From Planctomycetota bacterium (lineage in GTDB: Bacteria; Planctomycetota; Planctomycetia; Pirellulales; Pirellulaceae), in assembly GCA_018970165.1 (NCBI GenBank), contig JAGWWZ010000001.1, forward strand, positions 1-64,000: a DNA stretch of 64,000 nt. Direction: 5' to 3'. Shown here piece after piece: positions 9,299 to 19,992 of this stretch. Within the stretch, counting starts at the first letter, position 1. Each line of letters starts with the position of its first letter. The position numbers and the translations under genes are program-made. The notes below the pieces were generated by a model. It worked only from the letters and a program-made list of their open reading frames with translations, was not told the DNA's origin and searched no databases.

Positions 9299-12214
9299 AT
9301 GAGCATTGATCGAAACGCAAGAAAATGCGGGCTGATGCTGGCCATGGCGCTAGCAGCATGCGTTCCCGCGATCGGACAACAAGCACCAGAGCCAACCGCA
9401 CCGGCACCCGACTATCCCCCAATTGAGAAAGTTGCGGAGGGGTACACCAAGGTGGAATCGAAATCCCCGGACCGCGGCTCCCTCTACAACGTCTGGGTGC
9501 GAGACAAAGACGGTCAGATGCTCCTGGAAATCCCCAAAGATTTCATGAGCAAGAAATACTTCATCGCTCTGACGGTCAGCAGCGGCGATCGCTTCGCAGG
9601 TCTCCAAGCGGGCGATTACTACGTTTACTGGCGGATGTACAACAAGCGTCTGGCGCTCATTCTCCCTGAATTGGATATCCGCTCCAATGGTGAGCCAGAA
9701 TCGAAATCGTCGGTCAAGCGACTCTTTACAGACACGGTACTGCTCGATGTGCCGATCGTTGCAATGGTTCCGCGCGGTGGTCCACTGATCGATGCCGACG
9801 CACTGTTTGTCGGACAGGCTTCGAAGTTCTTCGGTCCGTCGGTCCGCATTCAAGATCCGCAGCTCACGAAGATCGTGAAGGCCAAGCCGTTCACCAAGAA
9901 CACGGAGTTGGCGTTTGAAGTCGTGACCGCGGGTGGCAAGTTGCAGACCCTTCACTACTCGCTGAGCGAAGTTCCCGAGGACAACGGATACCGTCCACGG
10001 AAAGCGGATTCGCGCGTGGGTTACTTCGTGACCAACTTCACGGACTTGGGAAGCTACGATGACGACAAGAAACGGGTTCGCTACATCACTCGCTGGCGAT
10101 TGGAAAAGCGCGATCCGACTTTGAAGGTTAGCCCTCCTGTCACTCCGATTCGTTTCTATATCGAACACACCACCCCCGTGCGATACCGACGCTGGGTCAA
10201 GCAAGGGATTGAATATTGGAACAAAGCTTTTGAGAAGGTCGGTTTCTCCGACGCGATCGAAGTCCTCTACCAGGACCCTCGATCCCCGGACACAATGGAC
10301 CTCGATCCCGAGGATGTCCAGTACAACTTCATCCGCTGGCTTAATAATGATATCGGCACTGCCATCGGACCAAGTCGCGTGCATCCCATCACCGGCGAAA
10401 TCCTCGATGCGGATATCGTGTTGACGGACGGTTGGATTCGGCACTTCAACTTCCAGTACTACGATTTGATGCCTGAAATCGCTATGGAAGGGATGAGCTC
10501 CGAGACGATCGCCTGGTTGGGCTCCCATCCCGAGTGGGATCCGCGAGTGCGACTGGCTCCGCCAGCCGAACGCAAACGGTTGCAGGATGTCTATGCCGCT
10601 CAGGCGAAACTTCCCTACGCAGGGCATCCGTTGACGCAAGTGGATTCGCGTCTATTGGGTGACCAACAATACGATGGATTGGTTGGAAGAACCAGCCAAG
10701 TCAATGGCTTCTGCAACGCCGCATTCGGCAAGCAAATGGATATGTCGATGGCTCGTATGGCATTGGACCTGATCGAACTGATGCAGGATCCGAAGCCTGC
10801 CGAGGGTGGTAAACCAGAAGAGAAGAAAGCCGAGAAGCCCAAGGAGGACATGCTCGATGGCATGCCTGAGTCCTTCATAGGTCCCTTGTTGGCAGATCTT
10901 GTCGCCCACGAAGTCGGCCATACCCTCGGACTTCGCCACAACTTCAAGGCGTCCGGTTACCTGTCCTTGAAGGATATCAATTCCAACGCCGTCAAGGGCC
11001 AGAAGACGATTGCCACATCGGTGATGGATTATATACCGATCAATATGCCGTATCAGCTCGACAGTGAGACCAAGGGTGACTACACGATGATTGGCATCGG
11101 CCCCTATGATTACTGGGCGATCGAGTACGGTTACCTGCCTGAAGAGAATAAGCTTCCGGAAATCCTGAAGCGAGCTAGCGAACCGGAAATGCAGTACAGT
11201 ACCGATGAAGACACCAGCGGTCCCGATCCGTTGGCTCGTCGGTACGACTATTCTAAGGATCCACTCGACTACAGCGAAAACCAAATGCGATTGGTCAAGC
11301 TATACCGAGAGCGATTGCTCGACAAGTTTGTCAAAGATGGCGACAGCTGGGCCAAAGCCCGTCGCGGTTATGAATTGACACTTGGCGAACAAACCAAATC
11401 CATCAGCATGATGGCTAACTGGTTGGGAGGCACCACGGTCAATCGCGATAAGAAGGGTGATCCAGGCAATCGTCCATCCTTGATTCCGGTACCTGCCGAA
11501 CAGCAGCGAAAGGCAATGGACTTCGTCATTCGAAATGCGTTCCGAGATGATTCGTTCGGATTGACCAATGACATCCTGAGTCGTTTGACCGTCGACAAGT
11601 GGGCCGATGAAGGTGTTCGCTCGATGGGCGAATCCACCTTCCCGATCCACGACCGTATCCTGGGCATTCAAGCCAGCGCATTGACGATGGTCATGAATCC
11701 GACGACCCTGCGCCGTGTTTTCGACAACGAGCAACTCGTCCCAAGCGATCAAGATGCCGTGACGTTGCCGGAGGTGATGAATCGCCTGCGAACCGAGATT
11801 TGGTCCGAACTGGATGGAAAGTTCGAAGGGGAGGCAACTCCGCGTAAGCCCCGGATCAGCTCTTGGCGTCGCAATCTGCAACGCGAGCACCTCGACCGAC
11901 TGATCGATTTGGCCATTCCTGGAGGTAGCTCAAGCAACAAGGCGATCTCTTCGCTCTCGTTGCAACAACTCAAGGAAGTCAAAGGCAAGATCGACACGGT
12001 GTTGGCAGTTGGTGCTGGTTTGGATCCTTACTCGCAAGCCCACTTGGGTGAGTGCACACAGCGAATCACCAAGGCCCTGGATGCCATTTACATCTACAAC
12101 CAACCTAGCGCCGGTGGTGGTTCACCTCCGCCATTCATCATGCTAGGCAAGGAGAAGGGGATTGTGGAGGTGCCTATGGCCCAAGATCCGTCTCAGGACG
12201 ATAACCGCGAGTAA
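9299..12214 (+). CDS. Secreted zinc-dependent metalloprotease (DUF5117-like N-terminus, M10-like HExxH)
   Basis: Signal peptide, zinc site HEVGHTLGLRHNF, followed by SVMDYIP; about 971 aa. Confidence 0.82.
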   Translation: MSIDRNARKCGLMLAMALAACVPAIGQQAPEPTAPAPDYPPIEKVAEGYTKVESKSPDRGSLYNVWVRDKDGQMLLEIPKDFMSKKYFIALTVSSGDRFAGLQAGDYYVYWRMYNKRLALILPELDIRSNGEPESKSSVKRLFTDTVLLDVPIVAMVPRGGPLIDADALFVGQASKFFGPSVRIQDPQLTKIVKAKPFTKNTELAFEVVTAGGKLQTLHYSLSEVPEDNGYRPRKADSRVGYFVTNFTDLGSYDDDKKRVRYITRWRLEKRDPTLKVSPPVTPIRFYIEHTTPVRYRRWVKQGIEYWNKAFEKVGFSDAIEVLYQDPRSPDTMDLDPEDVQYNFIRWLNNDIGTAIGPSRVHPITGEILDADIVLTDGWIRHFNFQYYDLMPEIAMEGMSSETIAWLGSHPEWDPRVRLAPPAERKRLQDVYAAQAKLPYAGHPLTQVDSRLLGDQQYDGLVGRTSQVNGFCNAAFGKQMDMSMARMALDLIELMQDPKPAEGGKPEEKKAEKPKEDMLDGMPESFIGPLLADLVAHEVGHTLGLRHNFKASGYLSLKDINSNAVKGQKTIATSVMDYIPINMPYQLDSETKGDYTMIGIGPYDYWAIEYGYLPEENKLPEILKRASEPEMQYSTDEDTSGPDPLARRYDYSKDPLDYSENQMRLVKLYRERLLDKFVKDGDSWAKARRGYELTLGEQTKSISMMANWLGGTTVNRDKKGDPGNRPSLIPVPAEQQRKAMDFVIRNAFRDDSFGLTNDILSRLTVDKWADEGVRSMGESTFPIHDRILGIQASALTMVMNPTTLRRVFDNEQLVPSDQDAVTLPEVMNRLRTEIWSELDGKFEGEATPRKPRISSWRRNLQREHLDRLIDLAIPGGSSSNKAISSLSLQQLKEVKGKIDTVLAVGAGLDPYSQAHLGECTQRITKALDAIYIYNQPSAGGGSPPPFIMLGKEKGIVEVPMAQDPSQDDNRE

Positions 12215-12245
12215 TCTCACTTAGGTTCGAGTCTTCAACCAATTC

Positions 12246-12284
12246 AACAGGGAATGCTAACCACAGCATCCCCTGTTTCGTTTT
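12246..12284 (+). terminator. Rho-independent terminator candidate
   Basis: aacagggaatgct...agcatcccctgttt stem followed by cgtttt, 32 nt past the metalloprotease stop. Confidence 0.6.
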
Positions 12285-12393
12285 AAGGAATCGAAGAGGC
12301 CGACGAGGCCAAATCCGAACTTGCTAGCCGAAATGCGATCCTTCGGATGGCACGTCCCAGAGGCTCTGCGATGGGCGTGGACGGGCATTGCTA

Positions 12394-12473
12394 GCCGAGT
12401 TGCGCATGCATCCGGGTTGAAGCGCGCAACACCATGCCATGTTTGCCTCACTTCCAACCGGACGGCTTGCGCC
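12394..12473 (+). repeat. Dispersed intergenic repeat, copy A
   Basis: 80-bp ungapped alignment with 13764-13843 (60 of 80 positions identical by hand count); core gcatgcatccgggttga. Confidence 0.65.
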
Positions 12474-12561
12474 GTTCCGCTTTTATTGAGGGAGTGACAA
12501 CGGGTGCATGACGCCGATTGTACCCGCTCAACAGATGTGTCAAGTTCATCTCGTATGCAAC

Positions 12562-13534
12562 TCAACGACGCAAACCAGGAAACTCTTCTAGCGGTCCAAA
12601 CTGATCCGGCGGAGATCCTGATGGATCTGGCGAAGGACGTTTTGGAGGAGTAGGAAGTGTAGGCCGATTATCTTTCATGTTCCGAAGCGCTTCCTCGACG
12701 TTTCTCTTGTGCATTTTCTCATTCTCCAACGCACTCTGTCTGTTCTGTTCAAAAATTCGTTCCGCTTCCTCTCGGTTCTTGTCCGAGAGAGGAAGCGATT
12801 GATTGCGATTCCTTCCGCTTTGAAAATTGCTAAGGGGTGTCGCCTGACGCGGTCCCGCTGGATTCGTTGATACGGCTTCCTCTTGAGCATACTCACCACG
12901 TTGTAGAAGAAATCCTCCCACGCCAAAGACGAGTGTGATCATGATAGCCGCGATACCGGCAACAATCGCGTCGCTTCGACCTCTTCTGGCATAGACCACA
13001 ATGCCAGCGCCGATGAATCCCAGAATCATAGCGCCCAAGGGTGCATACGCTCCAGAACTTGCAAGCCGACGCAATTGCAGGCCAAACAAAGGAAGGATGG
13101 CAGCGAGAACCGGTACGACGATAAGGAAGATTGCGGTGGACTGCATGTTCTCATCCGCCGAAGTCATTTCACGATCGCCAGTCCTTTTGGGCTTCGGACT
13201 AGCGCCGTAGGCCGATGCTTGTTGAGGGGCAGAGTACGCAGGAAATGACGGAGCTGGTATCGACGCAGAAAGACCACCCGATTGCCATAAGGATGAACTG
13301 GCTGCTGGACTGGGGAACTCAGATTGAGAGTCGATCGGGTCAGGAAGATAATCCAGTGGTCCCGTCTCGTCCTTCGCAGGTTGCTTCAGCGCTCATGGCG
13401 GCCTTCACCGGAGGAGCCTCAGGGAGTTGAAGACGCTTCTGGCACTTAGGGCATGCAATCTGTTTGCCACGCATTTCTTGTTTGACTTGCAACGTTGCCT
13501 GACAGCCTGGACATTTGATGCGTAAATGAGACAT
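12562..13534 (-). pseudogene. Zinc-ribbon plus membrane protein interrupted by an apparent +1 frameshift
   Basis: Zinc-ribbon N-terminus (MSHLRIKCPGCQATLQVKQEMRGKQIACPKCQKRL, 13534) ends early in its frame, while the frame of the 12562-13167 ORF stays open upstream to about 13395 (LKQPAKDETGPLDYLPDPIDSQSEF...). Confidence 0.65.
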
Positions 13535-13763
13535 CGGGCGTTAGACCTTTTCGCAGAATGAACTCAGCAGAGTAAAAACGAAGCATAACCACGAATTTTC
13601 ATATAGTTCACGCTTCGTCGATTAAACCTTATATATAAGACAATCAGTCTAACAGCCTCAGTTTCTGAGTTCCACAAACGGTACGAGATTTTTGCATGCG
13701 TCTTGGCGGAAATTGCGACCTACGTGTGCAGAGCAAGAAACGCTCAGGTGGCCGCGGATTGCG

Positions 13764-13843
13764 GCCGAGATACGCAAGCATCCGGGTTGAGGTGCGCGGG
13801 ACATGGCCACGTTTGCTACAGTTCCCACCCAAGGGCTCGCGCC
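13764..13843 (+). repeat. Dispersed intergenic repeat, copy B
   Basis: Aligns to 12394-12473; core acgcaagcatccgggttga. Confidence 0.65.
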
Positions 13844-13885
13844 CATGCGGCTAGCAAGAACCAACAGCCAAGAAACAGCCAAAAT

Positions 13886-15073
13886 TCATGCGTTGTCGAG
13901 CAGGTCGACTGCCTTGAATTTCTCCCCTTCCAGCATCGCAAGGCTTGCGCCGCCACCGGTGCTAATATGAGTTACCGCATCGGCGAAACCGAGCTGCTCG
14001 ATCGCTGCGGCGCTATCACCACCCCCAATGATGCTGGTGGCATCGCTATCGGCGATCGCTTTCGCAACCGCCTTGGTCCCTGCATCGAACGGGGGCATCT
14101 CGAAAACTCCCATCGGTCCGTTCCATACCAAGGTCTTGGCACGACCTACAATCTCAGCGTATTGCGCAGCCGTCTCGGGCCCGATATCGAGACCTTCCCA
14201 TCCATCAGGAATCTCTCCGGCGCGAACGATCTGCTTGTTGCATTCGCCCCGGAAATCATCTCCGCAATGCGTGTCGACCGGCAGGATCAGCTTGGAACCG
14301 CCGACGGCAATCAACTCCTTGGCCAATGCTACCTTGTCTGGCTCAACCAAACTCTTTCCGGTCTTGCCTCCTTGGGCAAGCGAGAATGTGTAGGCCATCG
14401 CTCCTCCGATGAGGACGGAATCGCAAATGGACAAAAGGTTCTTGATGACGTTGATCTTGTCGCTCACTTTGGCTCCTCCCAGGATGGCGACAAAGGGGCG
14501 TTTCGGATTGGCGATGGTGTCGCTCAGATACTCAATTTCCTTCGCGACCAGGAAACCGACCACTTTGGGTTTTGAGCCCATCGCTTGCGGGACTGCAACC
14601 ATCGATGCATCTTCTCGATGGCATGTACCGAAGGCATCGTTGCAATAGATATCTGCCCAGCCCGCTAGCTTGCTCGCAAACGCTGGGTCTCCGTCCTTTT
14701 CGCCGGCATTGAATCGTAGATTCTCGAGGACGACGACTTGACCATCCTTCAGAGCTTTGATCTTCGATTCCGCTTCTGGACCGACCGTATCGGTAGCGAA
14801 TTGAACCGGTTGTTCGAGCAGTTCGGCCAATTTCACTGCTGTTGGATGAAGCGTGAACTCGGGTTCGGGGCCTTTCCCCTTAGGTCGCCCCAGGTGGCTG
14901 ATCAGGACCAGTTTGCCACCCCGCGACAGCACCGATTCAATCGACGGGATAGCCATGCGGATGCGACGATCGTCGGTGATTGCTCCGCTATCATCTTGCG
15001 GGACATTGAAGTCGACCCGCATCAAGACTACTTTGCCACGACAATCAACATCGGAAATACTTTTCTTGACCAT
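13886..15073 (-). CDS. pgk: Phosphoglycerate kinase
   Basis: [39 protein letters not shown] and [15 protein letters not shown] motifs. Confidence 0.97.
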   Translation of the reverse strand: MVKKSISDVDCRGKVVLMRVDFNVPQDDSGAITDDRRIRMAIPSIESVLSRGGKLVLISHLGRPKGKGPEPEFTLHPTAVKLAELLEQPVQFATDTVGPEAESKIKALKDGQVVVLENLRFNAGEKDGDPAFASKLAGWADIYCNDAFGTCHREDASMVAVPQAMGSKPKVVGFLVAKEIEYLSDTIANPKRPFVAILGGAKVSDKINVIKNLLSICDSVLIGGAMAYTFSLAQGGKTGKSLVEPDKVALAKELIAVGGSKLILPVDTHCGDDFRGECNKQIVRAGEIPDGWEGLDIGPETAAQYAEIVGRAKTLVWNGPMGVFEMPPFDAGTKAVAKAIADSDATSIIGGGDSAAAIEQLGFADAVTHISTGGGASLAMLEGEKFKAVDLLDNA

Positions 15074-15188
15074 GCCATACGTCCGTCGGATGAGGAAATC
15101 GAACCCTTGTCTGCTTCTATTTTGCGACTACATGTCTTTCGATGATGCGCATTATGGACCCAACGATCCAAATTCAAAAGCCCGACTC

Positions 15189-15695
15189 TTAGGAGTCTCT
15201 CGGCGGGCTGCGTCTGGCTCTGCCTCGCGCCGTGAGTTGTTGGTTGAGCAGCTCGAGTGCGGGTGGATATTGCGCCGCTAACCCCACGATTTGGGTGGCT
15301 GATACGCCGAGAGCTTTTCCGGCGTTTGCGGGATCCCAGTCGCATGCAGCAAGCGTATCGAGCGCTTCTGCGAGAACAGCCGGGTACTCCGGATTGGTGT
15401 CGGCGACTCGAATGCGTTGACCTCGACAATATCGTCGCCATAGCTCGCTTGGGGTGGCGTTTTGGCTACGGACCCCGACTGCAAGCGCGCAGCGCAGCCG
15501 ATGCATGGCTCGCTGTCGATTTTCGCCCTGAGAGCGAGCCTCGCCAGCAGCAGCGAGAATGCCTGTCGGTAGATGCTCCACCGTGACATGCGTTTCCACT
15601 TTGTTGCGATGCTGACCTCCCGGTCCTGAGGCTCTCGAGAAGCGGAACTTGCATTGAGCCTCCAGTTCCTCGATATCGCATCGTGCGGGGTGCAT
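15189..15695 (-). CDS. Peptide-chain release factor-like protein (RF-1 domain, GGQ)
   Basis: FRFSRASGPGGQHRNKVETHVTVEHLPTGI; start MHPARCDIEELEAQ just after the upstream VWA stop. Confidence 0.75.
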   Translation of the reverse strand: MHPARCDIEELEAQCKFRFSRASGPGGQHRNKVETHVTVEHLPTGILAAAGEARSQGENRQRAMHRLRCALAVGVRSQNATPSELWRRYCRGQRIRVADTNPEYPAVLAEALDTLAACDWDPANAGKALGVSATQIVGLAAQYPPALELLNQQLTARGRARRSPPRDS

Positions 15696-15700
15696 CGCGG

Positions 15701-17731
15701 TCAAATAAAGACTCGCTTGTTGAAGACCACCCACTCGATCATGAGCAGAACTAGGCCGATCATCAAAAGCCATCGCCATGTCTCTTGTCGAGCTCGAATG
15801 GTGATATCGGTTGCCTTAATCTTTTCGGCGCTGGTCTGAATCTCCGTACCGATCGCGAGGTTGCTTTCACTTGGAGAAAAAAGGTTCGAGCAGAACATTT
15901 CTACGGGGTATTCCAAACCGGGAGCGAGGACTTCATACGTTCCTGGTATATCGGTTTGGGTAAAGATGAATCTCCCGTCCGGCCCGCGATCGATCTTGGT
16001 ACGTTCCCCCTTCGGGTCGACGATTTCATAGGTCGGGGAGCGGCTTGATAGTGTTAGATTGATCGGCAGGCCGGGACGAACACTTTGCGCAGATGCTTGC
16101 GTTGTTCCACCGCCAAGATACTCGACGGCTCCATAAACAAATACAGGAAACGATCGCTTGATGCCCCAATCGGTATTCATCTCGAGTCCATTCGGTCCGG
16201 CCCGCACGATATCGAATCCCAGGATGGCATCTTGGTATGGACCCCGCGGTGCTAAGCTAAACACGGGTCCCGAGTCGGAAGTCATCAGCACCAACCCGTT
16301 CTCGGGAGGAGTAACGGCTCGGGCCTCGACAATATTCACGCTGGCCATCTCCAAGTACTGGGTGATCGGGTTGAGTCGATTCACATCGAGAATCAGAGCT
16401 GGGCTGACCGGCGGACCGAAATGCCACTTCGAGACCGCCGTTTTTGATTCTTCCCCTTGCGTATCTCCCTGAATTGAGGAGGCTTGGATGTCGTCCGGAG
16501 GCAGACTACCGATGAATAGCGTGCTGCTCTCAGGCATCTTAGTTGGGGTACAGCCATCGAAAATGATCAAATCGTATTTCGATTCGGCAGAAGCGGTCGC
16601 GTATTCCGGACTGGTAAGGAATGCCGAGTTCTCAACAGTCACATCGGCGATTTGTCGTACTCGCGATGTTTTGAGGGCTGCTTCCAAGGCTGCATTGCCA
16701 CCGGTCACCAATAGAATCGACATCTGTCGCGATGGACGGATCGCAGCATAGGCAACGTTATCGACCGACAACGCATCATTGTGGTCTAGTTCCAATCTTA
16801 GTTTGCCTCGCTCAATCCCTTGCATCTCGAAGCGAAGACCGGCTTCTTCTCCTCCGTTTACCGACAGAGTGCCGGCATCCAAGAGAACATCATCTAAGTA
16901 GAGGGAGGTTGTGCATTCGACCGCTTCTCGTCCGGTATTGGCAACGCGTGCAAAGGCTTCGAGGCGATCGGGTTGTTCTTCATTGCGTTCAACCGCAAAG
17001 CCGACGATTCCTACATTCTCTGTATCCGCGACTCCAACCGGTAGGTACTCGATCTTGAGTTGGCCGTAGTCCGCATCTCCCAAATCGCCGATCGCTCCAT
17101 CGGTGACGAGATAGACGGTCGCGGGGACCGCATCGGCAACTTGAACGTCCTTGTTGTCTTCAAAGCTAACGCGACCTGGATTTGCGAGCCCTGCCGCGGC
17201 GCGTAAGGCTTCGCGAGCATCGGTTGTATGCGAGGTGACTTGGATCGAAGCAACGGCATCGAGCAGTCGTCGCTTATCGCTGGTAAAGCCTTGTCGAACA
17301 TCGGCGCGATCGGAGAACGCGATCAGCATTCCAACATCGTCGCTCGAAGTGTCTTCGATCAGCTCTCGCACCTTTGCTTTGGCAATTTCGAGCCGGTTCG
17401 GATCGGCATCGGTCGCACCCATGGACGCCGAGTTATCGATGATATAGATCCGACGCTCACCAATCCGATTCATGCCGCTCCAACCCGGGCGGAGGCAAGC
17501 CAAGATGACTAATGCCATGAACAACAGTTGAAGGATGAGCAGCAGGTTGTTCCTAAGCCGCTGCCAGATACTGTTCACATGCAAGTCCTCGATCGCGCGT
17601 TTCCAAAGCATCGTGCTTGGGACGACGATGTCGCGTCTGCGCAACTTGAGAAAATAGAGGCTCAGAATCGCAGGCGGAATGGCTCCGAGGATCAACCATT
17701 GCCAAGGGCTGAGCGTATTGATCCAGTTCAT
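15701..17731 (-). CDS. BatA/VWA-domain membrane protein
   Basis: PPAILSLYFLKLRRRDIVVPSTMLWKRAIEDLHVNSIWQRLRNNLLLILQ (BatA N-term) and MIDAS-like IIDNSASMGATD; C-terminal TM. Confidence 0.85.
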   Translation of the reverse strand: MNWINTLSPWQWLILGAIPPAILSLYFLKLRRRDIVVPSTMLWKRAIEDLHVNSIWQRLRNNLLLILQLLFMALVILACLRPGWSGMNRIGERRIYIIDNSASMGATDADPNRLEIAKAKVRELIEDTSSDDVGMLIAFSDRADVRQGFTSDKRRLLDAVASIQVTSHTTDAREALRAAAGLANPGRVSFEDNKDVQVADAVPATVYLVTDGAIGDLGDADYGQLKIEYLPVGVADTENVGIVGFAVERNEEQPDRLEAFARVANTGREAVECTTSLYLDDVLLDAGTLSVNGGEEAGLRFEMQGIERGKLRLELDHNDALSVDNVAYAAIRPSRQMSILLVTGGNAALEAALKTSRVRQIADVTVENSAFLTSPEYATASAESKYDLIIFDGCTPTKMPESSTLFIGSLPPDDIQASSIQGDTQGEESKTAVSKWHFGPPVSPALILDVNRLNPITQYLEMASVNIVEARAVTPPENGLVLMTSDSGPVFSLAPRGPYQDAILGFDIVRAGPNGLEMNTDWGIKRSFPVFVYGAVEYLGGGTTQASAQSVRPGLPINLTLSSRSPTYEIVDPKGERTKIDRGPDGRFIFTQTDIPGTYEVLAPGLEYPVEMFCSNLFSPSESNLAIGTEIQTSAEKIKATDITIRARQETWRWLLMIGLVLLMIEWVVFNKRVFI

Positions 17732-17746
17732 GAAGCCAGCGCCCTT

Positions 17747-18685
17747 CTATCGGACCAAACCGCGAGATCGGAGATACTCATTGACCAACGGCTCGATCGG
17801 TTGGTCGCTGCGGACCGACACATAGGTGATCGATCGCCGATTGCAAAATGTCCTCGCTTGCTCAACAAACGCATTGAGCGTTTGCTCATAGCGTTGCAGC
17901 AGCGATGCGGAGACCGAAATGTCCCGGCGTTCGCTGTCTTCGGAATCGAGAAGTGAGAGGTCGCCAACCAGCTTGGGCTCTAGCTCTTCGGGACTCAGGA
18001 TGTGGAGCAAGTAAACATCCATCTCGCGAGCGACCAACATCTTCAGCGCGGTCTCGTATCCCGTCTTGCTCATCAGGTCGGTAATCACGACGACGATCCC
18101 CTTGCCTGTGTTCTTCAAGCAGAATCGTCGCATGACCTCTTCGGTAGTTGTCGGCGTATCGGAGCATGTGGCACTCTCCAGATAACCGAGCAATCGGTGG
18201 GCACTGGTCTTGCCTCGCACCACCACCGGTGATGCGGAGCGTCCGAATGTGGATATCGAGACACGATCACCGCGACATAAGCCGATGTAGGCTAAGCTAG
18301 CGGCCAATTGGCGAGCGACGAAGAACTTGGTCGGTGAGCCGAAATCCATCGACAGGGAATCGTCCACCAGTGCGTAAAAGTGAAGGTCTTCTTCTTCAAG
18401 AAAGAGCTTTAGGTAGAGTCGATCCATGCGAGCGAAGAGATTCCAATCGATGAACCGCAAATCGTCGCCAGCAACGTAATTGCGAAAGTCCGCGAATTCG
18501 ACACTCTGCCCTTTGCGTTTGCTGCGGCGCTCGCCCTTCATCCGGCCCCGGAAGATTTTTCGGGTGACCAGTTCCATCCGCTCCAGCTTGGCCATCATCT
18601 CGCTGGACAACAATGGACCTCCGACCTGGCCTGTGGACGGTGGTGTCGGGGGTGCTGTTGTTTGGGTGGTTTCCAATCGCGTCAT
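17747..18685 (-). CDS. DUF58 domain protein
   Basis: RMKGERRSKRKGQSVEFADFRNYVAGDDLRFIDWNLFARMDRLYLKLFLEEEDL is the DUF58 signature. Confidence 0.9.
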   Translation of the reverse strand: MTRLETTQTTAPPTPPSTGQVGGPLLSSEMMAKLERMELVTRKIFRGRMKGERRSKRKGQSVEFADFRNYVAGDDLRFIDWNLFARMDRLYLKLFLEEEDLHFYALVDDSLSMDFGSPTKFFVARQLAASLAYIGLCRGDRVSISTFGRSASPVVVRGKTSAHRLLGYLESATCSDTPTTTEEVMRRFCLKNTGKGIVVVITDLMSKTGYETALKMLVAREMDVYLLHILSPEELEPKLVGDLSLLDSEDSERRDISVSASLLQRYEQTLNAFVEQARTFCNRRSITYVSVRSDQPIEPLVNEYLRSRGLVR

Positions 18686-18708
18686 GACGAGTATTGTAGC
18701 CTACGCGT

Positions 18709-19842
18709 TTAGTTTTTGTTTCCAAAACAGGCAACGGTCCCTTTGTCGGTGGCAACAATGATTTTGCCGTTGGAAATCGAAGGGGACGCGATCAGTTGCC
18801 CCGTCAGGTAGTAAGACCAGCGTTCTTCGCCGGTTCGAAGATCGAAGGCGTAGAGTGTGCCGTCGAGCCCACCGACCCAAACCCGGCCGTCGCAAATCAC
18901 CGGGGAAGCATCGCAACGCTTTCGAACGACCGCTTCCCACAGCATCTTGCCGCTGTCGAACTCCAATCCCAACACGCGGCGATTGCGAGTGGTGACGACC
19001 GCGATGTTTTGGTGCGATGTTTCGCTCAATACGGCCACTGCTGGCGAAGAACGGATTTCTTGCGATCGCTCGGCATCGACAAAGCTCCACTTCTTCAATC
19101 CCTTTTCCATGTCGAACGCGAGAACCTGCCCGGACTGAGTCGGCACGATGGCTATCGCATCGAGCACGGCTGGAGTCGAGCCGCTCGGGCCGTCGAGCAA
19201 TAATCCTTCGCCCTCTGCTGAACCGGTCCGAAGATTGATTTTGTGCAATCGGCCATCGCAACCTCCGAGCAGCGCGTAATCGTTCCAGAGGGTCGCCGCC
19301 GATCTCAACTGGTCCCCCGTGGCATATTCCCATAACTGCTTGCCGGTCTTCAACTCCAATGCGAACAGTTGCCCGGCTTCACTGGTCAGCAGGACCATCT
19401 CGTCGATAAAGTTCGCTCCGCCAGCGATGGCTTGTCCGAGTTCCGCTTGCCACAGGACAGTTCCATCGGACGCCGAGAAGCAAAAGATCTGGCCATCGAA
19501 GTCACCTATCACAACGCGCTCGTCGCGATAGGCGGGAGAGACTATGAAGCCGTTCTTCTGCTTGACTTTCCAGATCTCTTTGCCGGTAGCCAGATCCAAG
19601 CAGAACATACTCCCTTCCACATCTCCTATCCAGACTTTGCCGTCCGCGATGACGGCGTTTCCTTCGAAGCCCGACTTCTCGGGTTTGAATTCCCACAAGA
19701 GTTCGGGTTGGTTGGGTAGCTTTTCATCCGCGAAGCCGGTCGACCACGCATCGCCCCGCGCGGTAGGCCAATCCCCGGCGCGTAATACCGAAGCCAACGC
19801 GAACAGAGCGATCGACACGCACAGGAGTTGCGAATATCTCAT
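18709..19842 (-). CDS. PQQ-binding-like beta-propeller repeat protein
   Basis: Signal peptide and repeats such as FCLDLATGKEIWKVKQ, FALELKTGKQLWEY, YAFDLRTGEERWSY. Confidence 0.88.
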   Translation of the reverse strand: MRYSQLLCVSIALFALASVLRAGDWPTARGDAWSTGFADEKLPNQPELLWEFKPEKSGFEGNAVIADGKVWIGDVEGSMFCLDLATGKEIWKVKQKNGFIVSPAYRDERVVIGDFDGQIFCFSASDGTVLWQAELGQAIAGGANFIDEMVLLTSEAGQLFALELKTGKQLWEYATGDQLRSAATLWNDYALLGGCDGRLHKINLRTGSAEGEGLLLDGPSGSTPAVLDAIAIVPTQSGQVLAFDMEKGLKKWSFVDAERSQEIRSSPAVAVLSETSHQNIAVVTTRNRRVLGLEFDSGKMLWEAVVRKRCDASPVICDGRVWVGGLDGTLYAFDLRTGEERWSYYLTGQLIASPSISNGKIIVATDKGTVACFGNKN

Positions 19843-19950
19843 GAGATGGGAAGAATGTGGAACGGGATGGAACGGAGAGGATTCATATCAACCATCCTAT
19901 CTTAGCTCGATTGCATCGAAACGAACAACGCTTTCTTATAGTCGCCGCAA

Positions 19951-19980
19951 TCGCAAGCTTCCGGGTGGACGTGTGGCGCC
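19951..19980 (+). repeat. Partial copy of the dispersed intergenic repeat
   Basis: tcgcaagcttccgggtggacgtgtggcgcc resembles the core of copies A and B. Confidence 0.4.
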
Positions 19981-19992
19981 CATCGCCAACCA

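Noticed and set aside
9350-10639. 429-aa minus ORF inside the metalloprotease gene
   Set aside because: Antisense to a confidently coding region; no recognisable motifs.
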